A DNA stretch of 64,000 nucleotides from Pegea sp. RAD2-039 (lineage: Eukaryota > Chordata > Thaliacea > Salpida > Salpidae), in contig JAQGEQ010000084.1 of assembly GCA_034620365.1 (NCBI GenBank), positions 2,790,001 through 2,854,000 on the forward strand, in the 5' to 3' direction. Numbering within the stretch: position 1 is the stretch's first letter; each line of letters opens with the position of its first letter. The notes beneath the pieces were generated by a model that worked only from the letters and a program-made list of their open reading frames with translations, ran no database searches and was not told where the DNA came from. The translations under genes and the position numbers were made by a program. This document shows positions 1 to 12,100 of the stretch, one piece after another.

Positions 1-8
1 AAACTCAC

Positions 9-760
9 TTATCAAAGGCTGCAACTAAATCTTCTTCAGTGCAATTAAAACTGAGATTTCTGATGATTAAACGAGATTTCTTTGCAGACTTTTCAAACTC
101 TTTTGAAGTTGGATCAACAAGCATAAATATTTTCACAGGTTTTGTACCAATAATACAATTATTGAGCTTAGTAACAGCTTTTAAACAGTCCTGCTTACTC
201 GGCATTATGATGTAAAAAGTTTGCTGATTGGATTCAACCAAAAGCTTCAGAGGAGTTTTTAACTTCTTTTCTGTCCAAACTTTTTGAAATTCTTTTACTG
301 AAAGTATAGATCCTGAATGTGTAGCTACAAGACAATGGGATCCTTTTATGGGATTCTTTTTGTCTATATCACATTTATTTTGCCAATGCTTTGACAAAGT
401 AGAGAGTTTTGGATTTGGTTGTGACGAGCTAGTAGTAGTAGATTCATCGGACTTTTTGTTGTCTTTTGAATCTGGTTTTCTTCGTGAAAATTGAGTTTTT
501 AATTTGCATCCATTTACAGAAAATTTACCATTAGAAGCATCACTAGCTGATTTGGCATCTTCATGATCATGGTAAGTGATAAAACCAACTAAAAATTTAG
601 TTGGGTCCGGCTTGTCATCAGATTTACGCCGAACTACAAATCCTGACTTAACTGGACCTTGGGTGCTAAACACTTCGATCAATTGTTCATTTGAACAATT
701 TTGTGGAATACCTTGAACAAAAACTGTCTTGTGACTTAATTCTGATTGGTTAGCTTTCAT
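9..760 (-). CDS. RBM28: RNA-binding protein 28 (Nop4-type), first coding exon only
   Basis: This is the N-terminal exon of a multi-RRM nucleolar protein of the RBM28/Nop4 family, which acts in 60S ribosome maturation. RRM1 covers residues ~10-90, with RNP2-like VFVQGI and RNP1-like LVGFITY. A low-complexity K/S/T linker covers ~95-120, a second RRM-like segment ~140-215, and another RRM opens near residue 230 with RLIIRNLSFNCTEEDL, close to the human RBM28 segment RLIIRNLSFKCSEDDL. The exon ends in phase 2 at a GTGAGT donor at 3-8, so the remaining exons lie left of the window. The start is the only Met at the head of a long open frame. RABIF lies upstream on the same strand. Family assignment rests on remembered similarity. 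Confidence 0.88.
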
Positions 761-1189
761 GATTTTAAAGAAAAAAATTCTGAAACAAAATCATTCATCT
801 TATTAAAATAAAAACAAAAACATGAAAATATTGAATAATTGAAACACAGACAAAAATCTATTTAATTTGCAGTTAATTTATGTTCAATCAGTTTGCAAAA
901 AATATAAATTTAGTTTCAAATCATTATTGTAAAGTTAAAAAGTAAAAATAATCTAAAAATATTTAAAAATAATTTAAAAGTTTGAAAAGTTTTCTAAATT
1001 ATGATAAAAAGTCTGAAATGTATGATGACAGCAAGTTTATATTTTGGAATGAAAACACAATAAATAAAAATCTTTCAGAAGATATTCAAAATGAAAATAA
1101 CATTTTATATGCAAGATATTAAGTACATATAAAATAGAAATTTACTAGATGAAGAACAATTTTAACAATAAAATCTACAAACAAAATGT
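761..1189. other. intergenic, AT-rich
   Basis: Spacer of about 430 bases between the RBM28 start and the RABIF stop, both on the minus strand. It should hold the RBM28 promoter and 5' UTR and the RABIF 3' UTR. I see no coding signal. Confidence 0.6.
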
Positions 1190-1513
1190 TTAAGAAGACA
1201 TTTGAACTCTTTCAGGAGCTACATAGTAAATCTTGATTGGCTGATCAATAAAATGAGCTCCAATTGGTCCAATCTCACAGTCAGCACAAGACAAGTATTT
1301 GATGTTGTTAACAGTGTTGCAAAAACCAACATTTTCAAAAGTAAACATGTCATTGACACTCCAAAAAGATGAATAACAGTCACTTGTAGAACCAGCTGTC
1401 ATTGCAGGCAATTCTATACCATTTTCAACTGTTACTAATTCTGCAGCATTTGCAAGCAATATTACTGATTGACAATTTTTACAAACAATTTTACCATTAT
1501 TTTTATCAGGCAT
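1190..1513 (-). CDS. RABIF: RAB interacting factor / MSS4 guanine-nucleotide release protein
   Basis: Complete single-exon ORF of 107 aa (human protein ~123 aa). MSS4 binds nucleotide-free exocytic Rab GTPases and acts as a Rab chaperone or weak exchange factor. The zinc-site cysteines are present as two CxxC pairs, C11/C14 and C76/C79. The most conserved block, residues 56-86 (MFTFENVGF... then CADCEIGPIG), matches the family signature almost exactly. The C-terminal YYVAPERV matches the human YVALERV strand. The N terminus is shorter than in vertebrates and the region before residue 50 is divergent. No intron is needed to keep the frame open. Whether a 5' non-coding exon exists cannot be seen. 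Confidence 0.93.
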   Translation of the reverse strand: MPDKNNGKIVCKNCQSVILLANAAELVTVENGIELPAMTAGSTSDCYSSFWSVNDMFTFENVGFCNTVNNIKYLSCADCEIGPIGAHFIDQPIKIYYVAPERVQMSS

Positions 1514-2008
1514 AACTATACTTTAATAGTGTTTCCTGAAAACCAAAAAATTAAATGATTTAAAAGTTTATACATCAGTATCTTTTAAATTAAGTTACTC
1601 TTTTAAAAAACTTAGTAATATTTCTACTCATTAAAAGCTGTTTACTTTTTTCTTTATAAGACAAATCAAGCAAAGGATCTTAAAAAAACTAATCTAAACT
1701 GGTAACTTAGTTAAAAATTTACTTGTGAAAAACAAATTACAAAACTTCTAAATACTTAGAAGGGTTTTATGCAAATAATTTGACTAAATTACCTGTAAGA
1801 ATCTGTCTAAACTTATAACAGTCAACTCACTCATTATAAACACTAAAAATTATATAGTTAAACAAAATATGAAAATTTACAGCTAGTTGCCTTGAAAAAT
1901 AGGTGTCTGCATAAAAATATTTAATTATTACAATGAAAACTTGGTCAAAAACTAAAATAAATAAAAAAAAACTTTAAATCTGAGGTATTAATCTAAACAA
2001 TCAAAAAT
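1514..2008. other. intergenic, AT-rich
   Basis: About 500 AT-rich bases between RABIF and the phosphodiesterase gene, all on the minus strand. I see no coding, RNA or repeat signal. Confidence 0.55.
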
Positions 2009-3697
2009 CTAAACTTTTTGTTGGACAATATTATGGTTCACATCTTTAGACCAACTCAAAAACTTATTTTCCAATAAAGGAAAATGATGAGGATATAAGT
2101 ATATAATAAAAATAGCACAAAAAATAAAAAGTAAATCAATAAAAATCCATAATCCATAAAAAGCAGATGGTGAAAGATGAAAAATTGGTCTATTAATATG
2201 TTGAAATTTACATGGAAAGTTGGTAGTTGTAGCCCAGACACCTTGACACCAACCAATAGAAAACAACCAAGACCTATCTAAAATGTAATTAATAACTGGC
2301 AGATGACTTTTCTTTCTCAGATCTTCTACTAAAACATTATAACCTAAGTTTACAGCTTTGAAACCAGAATTTGGTTCTGTAATCAATCTATGAGAAACAA
2401 AGTTAAATTTTGGATCTCCTAAATGTTTAAGGGAAATTACACTATTTGTTAACCAATACACTAGGCTTTCATTAAGTCCAACTTTACGAATAATTTCAAC
2501 TAAAACTTTCGACATTTTATATCGCCATTTATGACCACGAGGAGGTATTTTGATATCAAATAAGATTCCTTTATTGGTCTTTTTGGCAAAATGAACATAA
2601 TCCTCAAAACTAAGAATTTTTTGAGCTCTAATCTTGTTTTTTTGACCTTTAGTTAGCAAATGGTTCAGTAAAAATGGATTATCTTTTAAAAACCAGTTGC
2701 CTGCATTTAGCATTTGCAATTGCGTCCAGTTTAAATTATCAGCTCTTTCGTATAATAAAGATGGAAAAACTTGTCTAACATCTGTAGTTCGAAGCAAGTA
2801 ACCATCATGCAACAGAAAGGGAACTCCATCAAAGGAAATATGAACATCAGTTTCAAATATAGAGACACCACAGCTAGCAGCTTGTTCAAAAGAAAACATT
2901 GTGTTTTCAGGTGCTGAAGAAGGACATCCACGATGGCCAACTAACAGAGGTTTTGCTGGAAGATTTGGTTGAACACATGGATTTGTATAAATAAAAGGCA
3001 GTAGTAAAAAATATAAAAAAAGAACAACATAAACCTTTTTTATATAACTGGCTAAATTTTTATCAGTTTTAAATAAGCGTAGTTTTAAAATTCCATAAAA
3101 AGATATCAATAGAATAGTCATAAAAACAATTTGAAAAATTGGCAGAAGCAACTGAAATGAAAGTTGCACCAAAATAAAGTTTTGTGGATAGACTTTAGAA
3201 AGTATTATACAATAACCTACATAGACAAAAAATAAAATCCAAAGTGTGATTTTATTAAATAATGCTAATTTAAGAGGTATTTTATAAAAAATATGAGCAA
3301 AAGCAGATAAAGTGATTCCACATATATATAAGATAGTGAAAAATATTAATATAAACAGTAAAAGAAACCAGTTTATCCAACGAGTTTTAGGAATTTGTGA
3401 CCAAATAAACAAATTGATATTATCTAAATCATTAAATGACGATGAGCCACTATAAAGAATAAAAGAAGCAAAGATCAAAATACTACAAATTAGTATAAAC
3501 CAAAACTTTTCAATTTTATTAAAAAAATATTTCTTCTCATAGCTACCAGTAGATTTCCATGAATATAATTTCAACATCAATTTCATATTTATTATTATTA
3601 AATTTAACCTATAGTGTTCTGCAAATATTAAAATACATATATAATTAAGATTGGGTATACAAATATCTTTAATAAATAGGTTTAATAACTTTTTCAA
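2009..3697 (-). CDS. GDE2-type transmembrane glycerophosphodiester phosphodiesterase
   Basis: Intronless ORF of up to 562 aa in the GDPD2/GDPD5 (GDE2, GDE3) family. These are six-pass membrane enzymes with an extracellular GDPD domain that cleaves glycerophosphodiesters or GPI anchors. Hydrophobic segments lie at ~65-84, 108-135, 145-167, 175-205, 221-238 and near the C terminus (~515-545). The catalytic domain follows TM5: GHRG (H255, R256), APENT (E264), ETD (E282, D284), and LLHD (H297, D298), so the metal and acid/base residues are kept. The LNAGNWFLKDNPF and SWLFSIGWC blocks are typical of the GDPD5 group. The first ~37 residues look like translated AT-rich spacer, so Met38 (codon 3584-3586) is a more likely start. 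Paralogue identity within the family is not resolved. Confidence 0.88.
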   Translation of the reverse strand: MKKLLNLFIKDICIPNLNYICILIFAEHYRLNLIIINMKLMLKLYSWKSTGSYEKKYFFNKIEKFWFILICSILIFASFILYSGSSSFNDLDNINLFIWSQIPKTRWINWFLLLFILIFFTILYICGITLSAFAHIFYKIPLKLALFNKITLWILFFVYVGYCIILSKVYPQNFILVQLSFQLLLPIFQIVFMTILLISFYGILKLRLFKTDKNLASYIKKVYVVLFLYFLLLPFIYTNPCVQPNLPAKPLLVGHRGCPSSAPENTMFSFEQAASCGVSIFETDVHISFDGVPFLLHDGYLLRTTDVRQVFPSLLYERADNLNWTQLQMLNAGNWFLKDNPFLLNHLLTKGQKNKIRAQKILSFEDYVHFAKKTNKGILFDIKIPPRGHKWRYKMSKVLVEIIRKVGLNESLVYWLTNSVISLKHLGDPKFNFVSHRLITEPNSGFKAVNLGYNVLVEDLRKKSHLPVINYILDRSWLFSIGWCQGVWATTTNFPCKFQHINRPIFHLSPSAFYGLWIFIDLLFIFCAIFIIYLYPHHFPLLENKFLSWSKDVNHNIVQQKV

Positions 3698-5571
3698 TTT
3701 TCAAGATTCAAAAATATTTTTGTTTAATTTTAATTTACTACTATAAAAAAAGCAATAAAATAAACTTAATTTTTATATGAATGTCTAATTAAAATAACTA
3801 ACTTTAAACAACTACAAGCATAACTTATTTAGTAAAATTGTATAAAATAAAACAAAAAGTAAAAATACTAGAAAAAGCTACAAAATACTCTAAAAATCAA
3901 TTATAAACAATGTTGAGTTTATAGAAGAAAAAAAGAAGAATTTATAAAACAATGCTAAATTAAATTAATAAATTAAATCAAATACAGCTAAAAGTAAAAT
4001 TATAGAAAAACACTTAGTAAAAAAAACTACAGTAGATAATGAAGACAAATCCTGATAACCACGCGGACAATAGGGTCTCGGTACAAAAATTTACTTTTCA
4101 AAATTATTCTTTTAAAAGTAAACTTTTTTTATAAGAATAAAGTAAATTGTTAGTCTCTAAAACTGACAATTTATGTATAAGAATTATTAGGTAATATTTA
4201 TCATCTGAAAATGTTTAACTAATTTAGTACCTCTAGTTTCAGTAACTCTTAACTAAATTTGAAATAAAAAATAATTGGGTCAACTTGATTTTACTACCGG
4301 TTATAATACCTGACTATATTGTTTTTAACTATAAAAAACTTATTTTACAGAACATGCACTTAATACTTCATGTTTTTTGCTGTGTGCTATTAAAGCGAAC
4401 GATTGATTATAACATTCTTGTTCTAAGAACATGATTTTCTGTGATATATTTATGTAAAGAACCGTTTTATCTTTTGATCATTGCTTGGTTATGCATTGTT
4501 CTGAATAAATATGCCTGGTAGTAAAATAAAGGGGTACCCTCCTTCGCATTCATTGAAATAAATAAATAAATAAAAAATTATATCTGCATAATCATCAAGA
4601 GCTCCTAAAACTCTAGCAACACAATTTGTCATGAAATGAGTTAGTTTAGCAATTTTATCGATAAAAAAATTCCGATTAACAGATCAAATATTAAATAAGC
4701 TTGTCCTAAGATATCTTGTAGGTCTTAGCCAGTATATATGAATCATTAAAGTCCGCTTGTCGCAGAAAGCAACAAAGAGTTTAATCTTGCTTATGTACAT
4801 TGCTTAAAAGAAGTGTACAAGCTTGATACTAAATTGATAATTAAAATCAGCTGGAAGTCCTTAAAAATTTCTATATCTGTCTGCATGATTTTATTTCAGA
4901 ACTAAGATACAAAAAAATTCCTCTTTTTATATTTTATATCTTTTTTTTCAAAGAACATGTTCATCTGCACAAATGTTTTGCCTCTTGAAGATTATCTAAA
5001 ACAGTTTAAAGTAAGTGCGATTTATAACTCTTTATTCTTATTTTTAATCATGCATTAACAAATATACCACCTAAAACTCATTAGATCGAATAATTCTATG
5101 AAAAAGTCAAAACTAACAGTGAAATTGATGTGAAGTTTGGTCGAGATTAGCTATCAAATAGTACTAATGAGGATTTTTGTAAATAAATGAGCAAAATTAA
5201 ATTAGATAATAGTGTAAAGAAGAAATATTCAAAACTTTTTTTAATTATATCATGTTTAATTTTGACAAATATAGGATTAAGTAATACATAGTAAATGAAC
5301 ATACATAAAATTGTAATACTCTCTTAGTTTTCTGAGTTATATAATCCATTATTAAGGCTTATTAGCAAAAACTTCATTTAATAAATCATGAAACCAAAAT
5401 AATTTAAGAAAGAGATTATTCATACGATTGTAAATACTGAAAACCCCTAAAAATAATAAACTTTATTGATGGTATAAGACAACGAAATATGTACAAAGTA
5501 TTACACTGTACTGTCACCAAACTGTTGTGCAAAATTTATCAAAAAGCCATTTTCTCATTCCAGAAATTTAC
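3698..5571. other. intergenic, AT-rich, with one LINE tail remnant
   Basis: About 1.9 kb without a gene I can support. The only recognisable element is a short retrotransposon 3' tail at 4531-4576, listed separately. The rest is AT-rich with no sustained open frame. Confidence 0.55.
4531..4576 (+). mobile_element. 3' tail remnant of the local CR1-like LINE family
   Basis: The segment GGTACCCTCCTTCGCATTCA followed by a (AAAT)n run matches the last ~50 bases of the LINE copy ending near 20455 (GGTACCCTCCTTTGCATTTA, then AATAGATAAAT). Only the extreme 3' end is recognisable, as expected for a severely 5'-truncated LINE insertion. Confidence 0.7.
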
Positions 5572-6366
5572 TCAATGAAGTTTTTTTGCACTACATGATG
5601 GACAGGCGGCAATGCATCTTTTGCACAAGGCTTTCAAAGTTTCTGAAAACACAAGTTAATATTTATTTATTCTAAATTTTAAGACTTACTGTTTTTCCAC
5701 TTTTCGCAGTCTTCTACTGCACAGCACAATAGTTTTAATACCTTATAGGGCAAAGTGCATTTTTTGTACGTTCTTGCATCTACAAAATCGAAAATAGAAA
5801 ACTTGCGATTTGTACTTTTATATGTAGAGATGCTTATCAACAAACTGCACTCTATTTGTTCTTTCAAAGTTATTTCATTCGGCGAAACAAATTTCTGTTT
5901 TAAAAAAATTTATGATTAATATGATTTTTTAATATTGACTAATCTCTACTCCAAAAATATTGAAATTACTTTCTTTTCCACTTACTATAGTATTGCAACA
6001 TTTCTTTAAATCATTTGTCGTTAACTTTTCATCAAGTTTTTCACACTTTTCATCTTCTACATTTAAATAAGTTTCTTTTTTACATTTTTATCACAATTAT
6101 CCTCTTTACAACCTGTGCCATCAAAGTCCTTAATTTTTTTCTCTTCAGAGTCTATACAAATTTTGTAAATTTTAATTTTTAAGCATATCTTCAAATTAAT
6201 AAAAATTAACCAATCACTTGCCATCTGAGTAATTGTCCAAATAATCATAGGCGAGTATTTCATCTACACGTTCAAAAACATTCTCATTTTGAGCACTTTG
6301 AAAGATTTCATTTGGAACCAAAGTTTTGCTAGTAGTTTCTCCTGAGTTGTCAGAGTTTTTAGTCAT
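5572..6366 (-). CDS. unrecognised 176-aa Cys-rich protein, five exons
   Basis: Gene model from splice sites. Exons are 6222-6366, 6113-6151, 5986-6056, 5690-5894 and 5572-5642. Lengths sum to 531 nt and phases join at every border without a stop, which argues for a real gene. Intron 1 needs a GC donor (G|GCAAGT at 6220-6221); intron 2 is 56 bp with donor GTTGTA. The N-terminal half is acidic and polar (MTKNSDNSGETTSK...), with DDSEEKKIKD at the exon 1-2 join. The C-terminal half is basic and Cys-rich, with LLCCAVEDCEKW and a closing LCKRCIAACPSC, a CxxCx3CxxC arrangement that could bind metal or form disulfides. No signal peptide or membrane segment is obvious. I do not recognise the family; function unknown. 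Exon 2 (39 bp) is the weakest part. Confidence 0.65.
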
Positions 6367-9105
6367 TTGTTGAAAGATTTAGTTGTAGTTAGATAAAAAT
6401 CACTTTTGTGAAGTAAACCTCTATCAATCTAAGCAATTGTTTTGCTGTGAAAACTAAATGTGACACACAAGACTGGTCTCTAAGTTATTCGTGGCTTCAT
6501 TTTGTTGACCGTAAAGTTTTAAATCCTTTTTGTTTTATTTGTTTTTTTATATTCTTATATACAAGTTGTATAAATTTATAAACTAAATTTGATATAAAGT
6601 TTAAAAATATAAATTGGTTTTTTTATAAACATTTTTGATTCGAACTAATATCGTTAATATCCAAAATAAAGTTTCTATCTAGCTATCAGACAAGCAGTCA
6701 ATAATTTAATAATGACCCACAATTCATATATTAACCTAAAAAAGTAGATCAAAAAAACTTTCAAAGTTTCAATATTTTACCTGAATAAAAGTTACCAAAA
6801 AGAATAGTTCCAATAATAAATACTATATTCATTTTTTAAATAACTAAATTCTAGTTTTAAAAAATCAACTAATGCTTGATATAAACCACTCCCTCAATAA
6901 TACAAACTTGTATGAAAGTAACCCTAAAGGTAAACCAACAATAATCGTTTTACTTCCTTATGAATACAAAACTGAAACTGTCAAGGAAATACCAAACAAA
7001 CTTTCGTTGTAAAAATAAACGATTGTATCAAGACTTTAAAAAATAATGAAAAATCAGATACTGCAAAATATTTTATTCAATGGTTACCCATCTTCGTTCA
7101 AATGTTATGGTTAATCTAAATAATTTAATATATTTATTTAATCTATTAAATTATATAAAATGATATACTGACTTTTTATTTTACCCTAAAACCTAGCATA
7201 AATACTTTTTATTTAACTGCATTGAAAATTATGGGTAATATTCTAAAAACAATATTTCTTAGAATAATAATTATTTAATAATAATAATAATAGAATAATA
7301 ATTTATTTCTTAAAATAATTAGAAAAAATCATTTAAAGTTTATAGCTGAAAAAAGACGATAAAATCATTAAATATTTTCTAAAATAAATCATTCGACAAA
7401 ATTTATTAATGTTTTTATAACTTGTTTATTCTAAATTTTATTTACTAAAATTTTGCTTACCATTAGAATATTATAAAAATAAAAAAAAATCAAGAAAGTT
7501 AAACTTATAAACTCTAAAATTTTTATATTATATTATTTCAGCATTTAAAATAGAAAATTACTTTATTCCTGAAAGCTTTGTTTCACTGTGTAACTACAAA
7601 AGCATAAAAAATGATGTTCAAATTTTAGGGCAATTGTGAAAGCTAAAGGGGAGTTTTTTTATGATTATGTAATTCCATCGACAAATTACATAAAATAAAT
7701 AGGAGTAGTTCTACCATGCTAAACGTTTAAATCTCTTTCATAATATTTGAATCATACTTGTGGTCAGTTAGTATTGCAGATTAAATATAAAGATACTCCA
7801 AAAAGATTTTAATTTGGAAACAAATTTAAAACTCAAATGACAAACTAAATCAGAATTTAAGAGTTATTAGTTACAAGGCATAACAAAAGTAATAGAAAAA
7901 GTGACCAAGTTTTATAAATACCTTAACTAAAGTATTTTTATTCATTTGTGTTTTAGAATAAGAAATGAAATGATAGATAACAGATCAAAAAATGTTTTGA
8001 GATTACTTTATATCTGTCTTTATTCGTCCTCAAAAAGAATTCAACAACAAATTGAAGAAAAACAGCAGATTTTAATTTCTGTTGAAACAACATATTTTTA
8101 ATTTTCTATGGTTTAATTAAAGGGGTTTTTGCTAAAGTATATTAGTACAAGTTTATGATAATTATGAATTATATTTAAAACAATTGAGCTCGTAACCTCA
8201 AAAAAGTAACTTAATTTAAAAATTAGGAAAACTTTATCTTAAATAATAACTAAAAGCAGAATAAAAAGATCAACTTTTTAAATAACTGGGTTTTATGGTA
8301 TTGATGTAAATGATATAATATAGTAATTACGAAACAAATTGTTAACAGTAAAAATCTGATTGTAATTATCAGTCTACCTGCTTTTAATTAAGAGCACAGT
8401 TTTAAAAAAATATGTTTTTAATTATTATTTCTTTAATAACAGATAAGTTTGATTTTTTAGGAGTGTATACTATCGTTCAAGTAGGTTTCTCGTCGTGTAG
8501 ACAACGAAGGTATCTTTAACCATGAAGCAAAATATTTTTCTGCAAGAAAAGCTTTTATTGACTTTTTTAATTAACTGAGAAGTTTTTCTTCTTCAACCAA
8601 ATTGATCAACTTTTTTACTTTATGTAAAACTAGTTTCTCTGTAAATTAGACTCCGCTAACATTTCTCATTCTACTTAACAAGTATGAAAGATAGATGCAT
8701 TTAAAATACTTTATACTAAGACTCTTACCATGATTTCAGATAGACACGCTACAAATTAGAGTATTTCGATTTCTGAGATAGTTTTCATAGAAACACAATT
8801 ATGATGCTTACTATAATGATGCATACTATCGAATGCTTCTTATAAAATATTTATTTTTCTGTCTATTCCTTTTTTATTACAATTTACACATTTTTCATTT
8901 TCAATGAGAGGAAGTATACTAGTCTAAATGCTTAAAAACATTTACTACAAGTTGGTTTTTTTAAGTTAAGAAAAACCAGCGAACAATAAATTGGTTATTT
9001 AATAAAGAATTTTGATAAAATAGTTAATAGCGATGACATATATAGGTTGAATTTACTGTGTTCAATTTTACAACAAAAAGTAATTGATTTGATATATCTA
9101 AGGAT
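6367..9105. other. intergenic, very AT-rich
   Basis: About 2.7 kb between the unknown Cys-rich gene and the CFAP57 3' end. Short (AAT)n-like runs occur near 7260-7300. I see no exon-like frame, RNA gene or transposon. Confidence 0.5.
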
Positions 9106-12100
9106 TTATGAGATCATCATTGGAGGCAACTTTCCATCAGGTGATGACTTCCGAAGTGATCTTTCTTGAAGTTCGCTTATCTGTAATGATATTTTTAATA
9201 AAACTAACAAATAGAAATAAGATGTAAATAGACGAATTGTAAAAATGACGATGTGATGCAATTTGCAAGTTAAAAATTGTCTGAGGTAATTAAAACAGGA
9301 AATTAAAGTCAAATACAGTTTTTAAACAACTTCTAGTGTTTTAGAAGCAATTACACAATCCTACGAAGCTGGTATTTTGCAAGATATCTACATACTTGAT
9401 CTCGCAAGCGCTTTATTTCAGTTTTTTGCATCTCTATAATTCGCGGAGCTTCTTCTTCAATATTATGCCTTCTTATAGCTTCTAAATGCTCTTTTTCAGA
9501 CACTATTCGATGATACAAACATTTAAAGAATATCGAAATGAAAACTACTTCATTAAGGACTTACATTTGATCAAAGCATCTTTCCTTTTTTGGGCAGATA
9601 AATTTGTTGTTTTCGGATTCTTACCAAGAGAGGATTCGATATCATTTAATCTCATTCGTGTCATCTTTAGCTCCCGTCTCAAGTCATTAATTTCTTTGAT
9701 TAAAGAAACATTTTCCTTTGAAATAATAGAATTTATATAAACTTGATTCCGGTTTATTTGAGATTCTGTGAGACCTGCATGACTCGGACGTTGTCTGAAC
9801 GATGTATTTCCGAGTCTTTTGCAAGCTTCCTCCTTAAAGCTGTAACCGATCTTTCAAGATGTTCTCTTTGGCGAGCATACTCTTTCTGAATGTCGTAATC
9901 CATGTTTGTAGCCACTTCAGACTAAAAACCAAATCAAGATAAGTCTTAAATTACAAAGATAAACATGACAACAAATTGAATGAGAAGAAATCTTCTTCAA
10001 GCAAACCAACTTAAAAAATTCAAGAAGATGCACCAAGATACTTACAACATGATCTCGAATATGAAACTCATACATTGTACGGACTGATTCCTTCATCTTC
10101 TTAGGTTCTTGTATAAGACCAGCACAATTATGAATATCTGTTTTCATTCGTTTAATAATTGCCTCTGTATCGCGTACCTAAATAGAATTACAAATTAAAA
10201 AAGAGTTTTAACGTTTAGTTGTCATGTGACTTTTTGTCGTTCTCTTTGGTATTCTTTGTCAGTTGACTTCAATTTTTGCTTTAGTTCTGATATATTTAAT
10301 TCTAATGTAGTGTTTTGTTTGTGAAATCTTTCAAGTTCACTCTCCATTTCCTATTTTAAACAGTAAATCAGTTTGTTTAGATAAATTTTTTGCGTTGTTT
10401 ACTTGAATTTGTTCCTTCATTGCTTTAATATCATTTTCACGGGGTTCTATTTGCTTTTTTAATTCTTTTATTTTGTAATCTAATACAAACTTAAATTTTT
10501 CCAGTTCTTGGTTCTTCTTTTTCAGATCGTAAATTCGTTTTTCCTATTGACAGATAGAATCAGTGAGTTATAATTATTCATTAAACTAAATTCAAAAATT
10601 AAATCAAAACTTAAATTAAATCTTTTATAGATCCTAAAATAAATAAATTGAAATATTGATTATTTTTTGAACTATCATTTAAAGTTTAAAACTTATTTTA
10701 CTTTGTCTTGTATAGTTTCATCTCTTTCCTGAATTTCTTTTTTTAAACCATGAATATCTTTATCTAGAGACTTAATCACATTTTCAAGTTTGCCTTTTTC
10801 TACATTTGTTTGTTTAATTTCATCATTTTTGGAGTCGATTTCTTTGTTTAAACTGTTGAACTGTTAAATCAAAACAAATCCAATAAAATATAAATCGAAA
10901 TATGATCAGAAGCTGATAACATAAGTAAAAAACCAAGATAGCATCTAAAAACCACAAGTAATTGTAAATGTAAGCAGAAAGAAAACCTTTTTGCGCATAA
11001 TTCCAGATTCCCCTTTCAGTCTCATGTTAGTTTCAATTTCATCCCGTAATCTTCTCTCATATTTATTTTTTACATCCAGAATTTCACGGTCAGCATCCTC
11101 TTCAATTTGTCGTTTTGTTTCTTCATACTCCTTATGCTGTTGACGAGTTTCGTGGTTTGCCTGCAAAACAAATTTTAATTTCGGAAAAAGGTTTTTACAA
11201 ATCAGGTAACTTCCACAAAGTTTTTCACATTTAAATTGCTTCTTTATAATCTTAAATCAATTTCACCTGTTCACAATAATTTGTTTTTTCTTCTAGTTTT
11301 GTTTCGTAATACTCTGTCAGCTCTTCCAAGGCCTGCTCTTTGGATTCATCACTTTCTTGAAGCTGTCTTTCATAATCTTCTTGCATCCTTTGAGACTTAC
11401 ACTGAAGTTCTTGATACTTTTCATATTCCAACATCAATTTTTGATTATTAGTTGATTCTAAGGTAAAAATTAAGTTTTAAAATTTAGAAAAATTTTTGAT
11501 TGCCAAAAGCTTTTAGCTGACCAAAACATTTCACGTAGAAAAATGTATTTATTATATGTAACTTTATTCAATTTACTGCTCCATGATTGGTTTAACACTT
11601 TATTTCGCTCTAAGTATTTATTACTAACAAAAAATTGAGAAAATTTGACTTTTACAGAAATCCACTAAAATTTGGTGATAAAAATTCCAACATAAATTTC
11701 AGACGTTTTTACCTAAATCTTGCATATCTTTTGAATGACGATCTACTACTTCTGCTAGTTCCTCTTCATGTTTAGCAACTTCTTTTTCTTTTTCAGTTTT
11801 TAAAACTTGATTTTTCGTCTTCAAGTTTTCCATCTCCTAAAATACAGATTAATTTAGATAAAGATTCCGACATCAAAATCTACACATCAAATTAGTTCAT
11901 CAATTTAAGAGATAAAAGTGAAACCTGAATAAATTTTTCAGTTAATTCTTTTATTTTTTCATTATAATTCATATCTTTTAATCGCAGTTGGTATTCATTT
12001 TCCATTTTCAATTCTTCAACTCTTGTTTTCAATTCAGTCATTAATTGATTCTAAAAATACAATTCGAGATTTTGTTAACTGATTTTACATTTAAAATATT

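Noticed and set aside
9486..9740. Plus-strand 84-codon open frame
   Set aside because: It lies across CFAP57 exons 23-24 on the opposite strand, which match the conserved C-terminal coiled coil.
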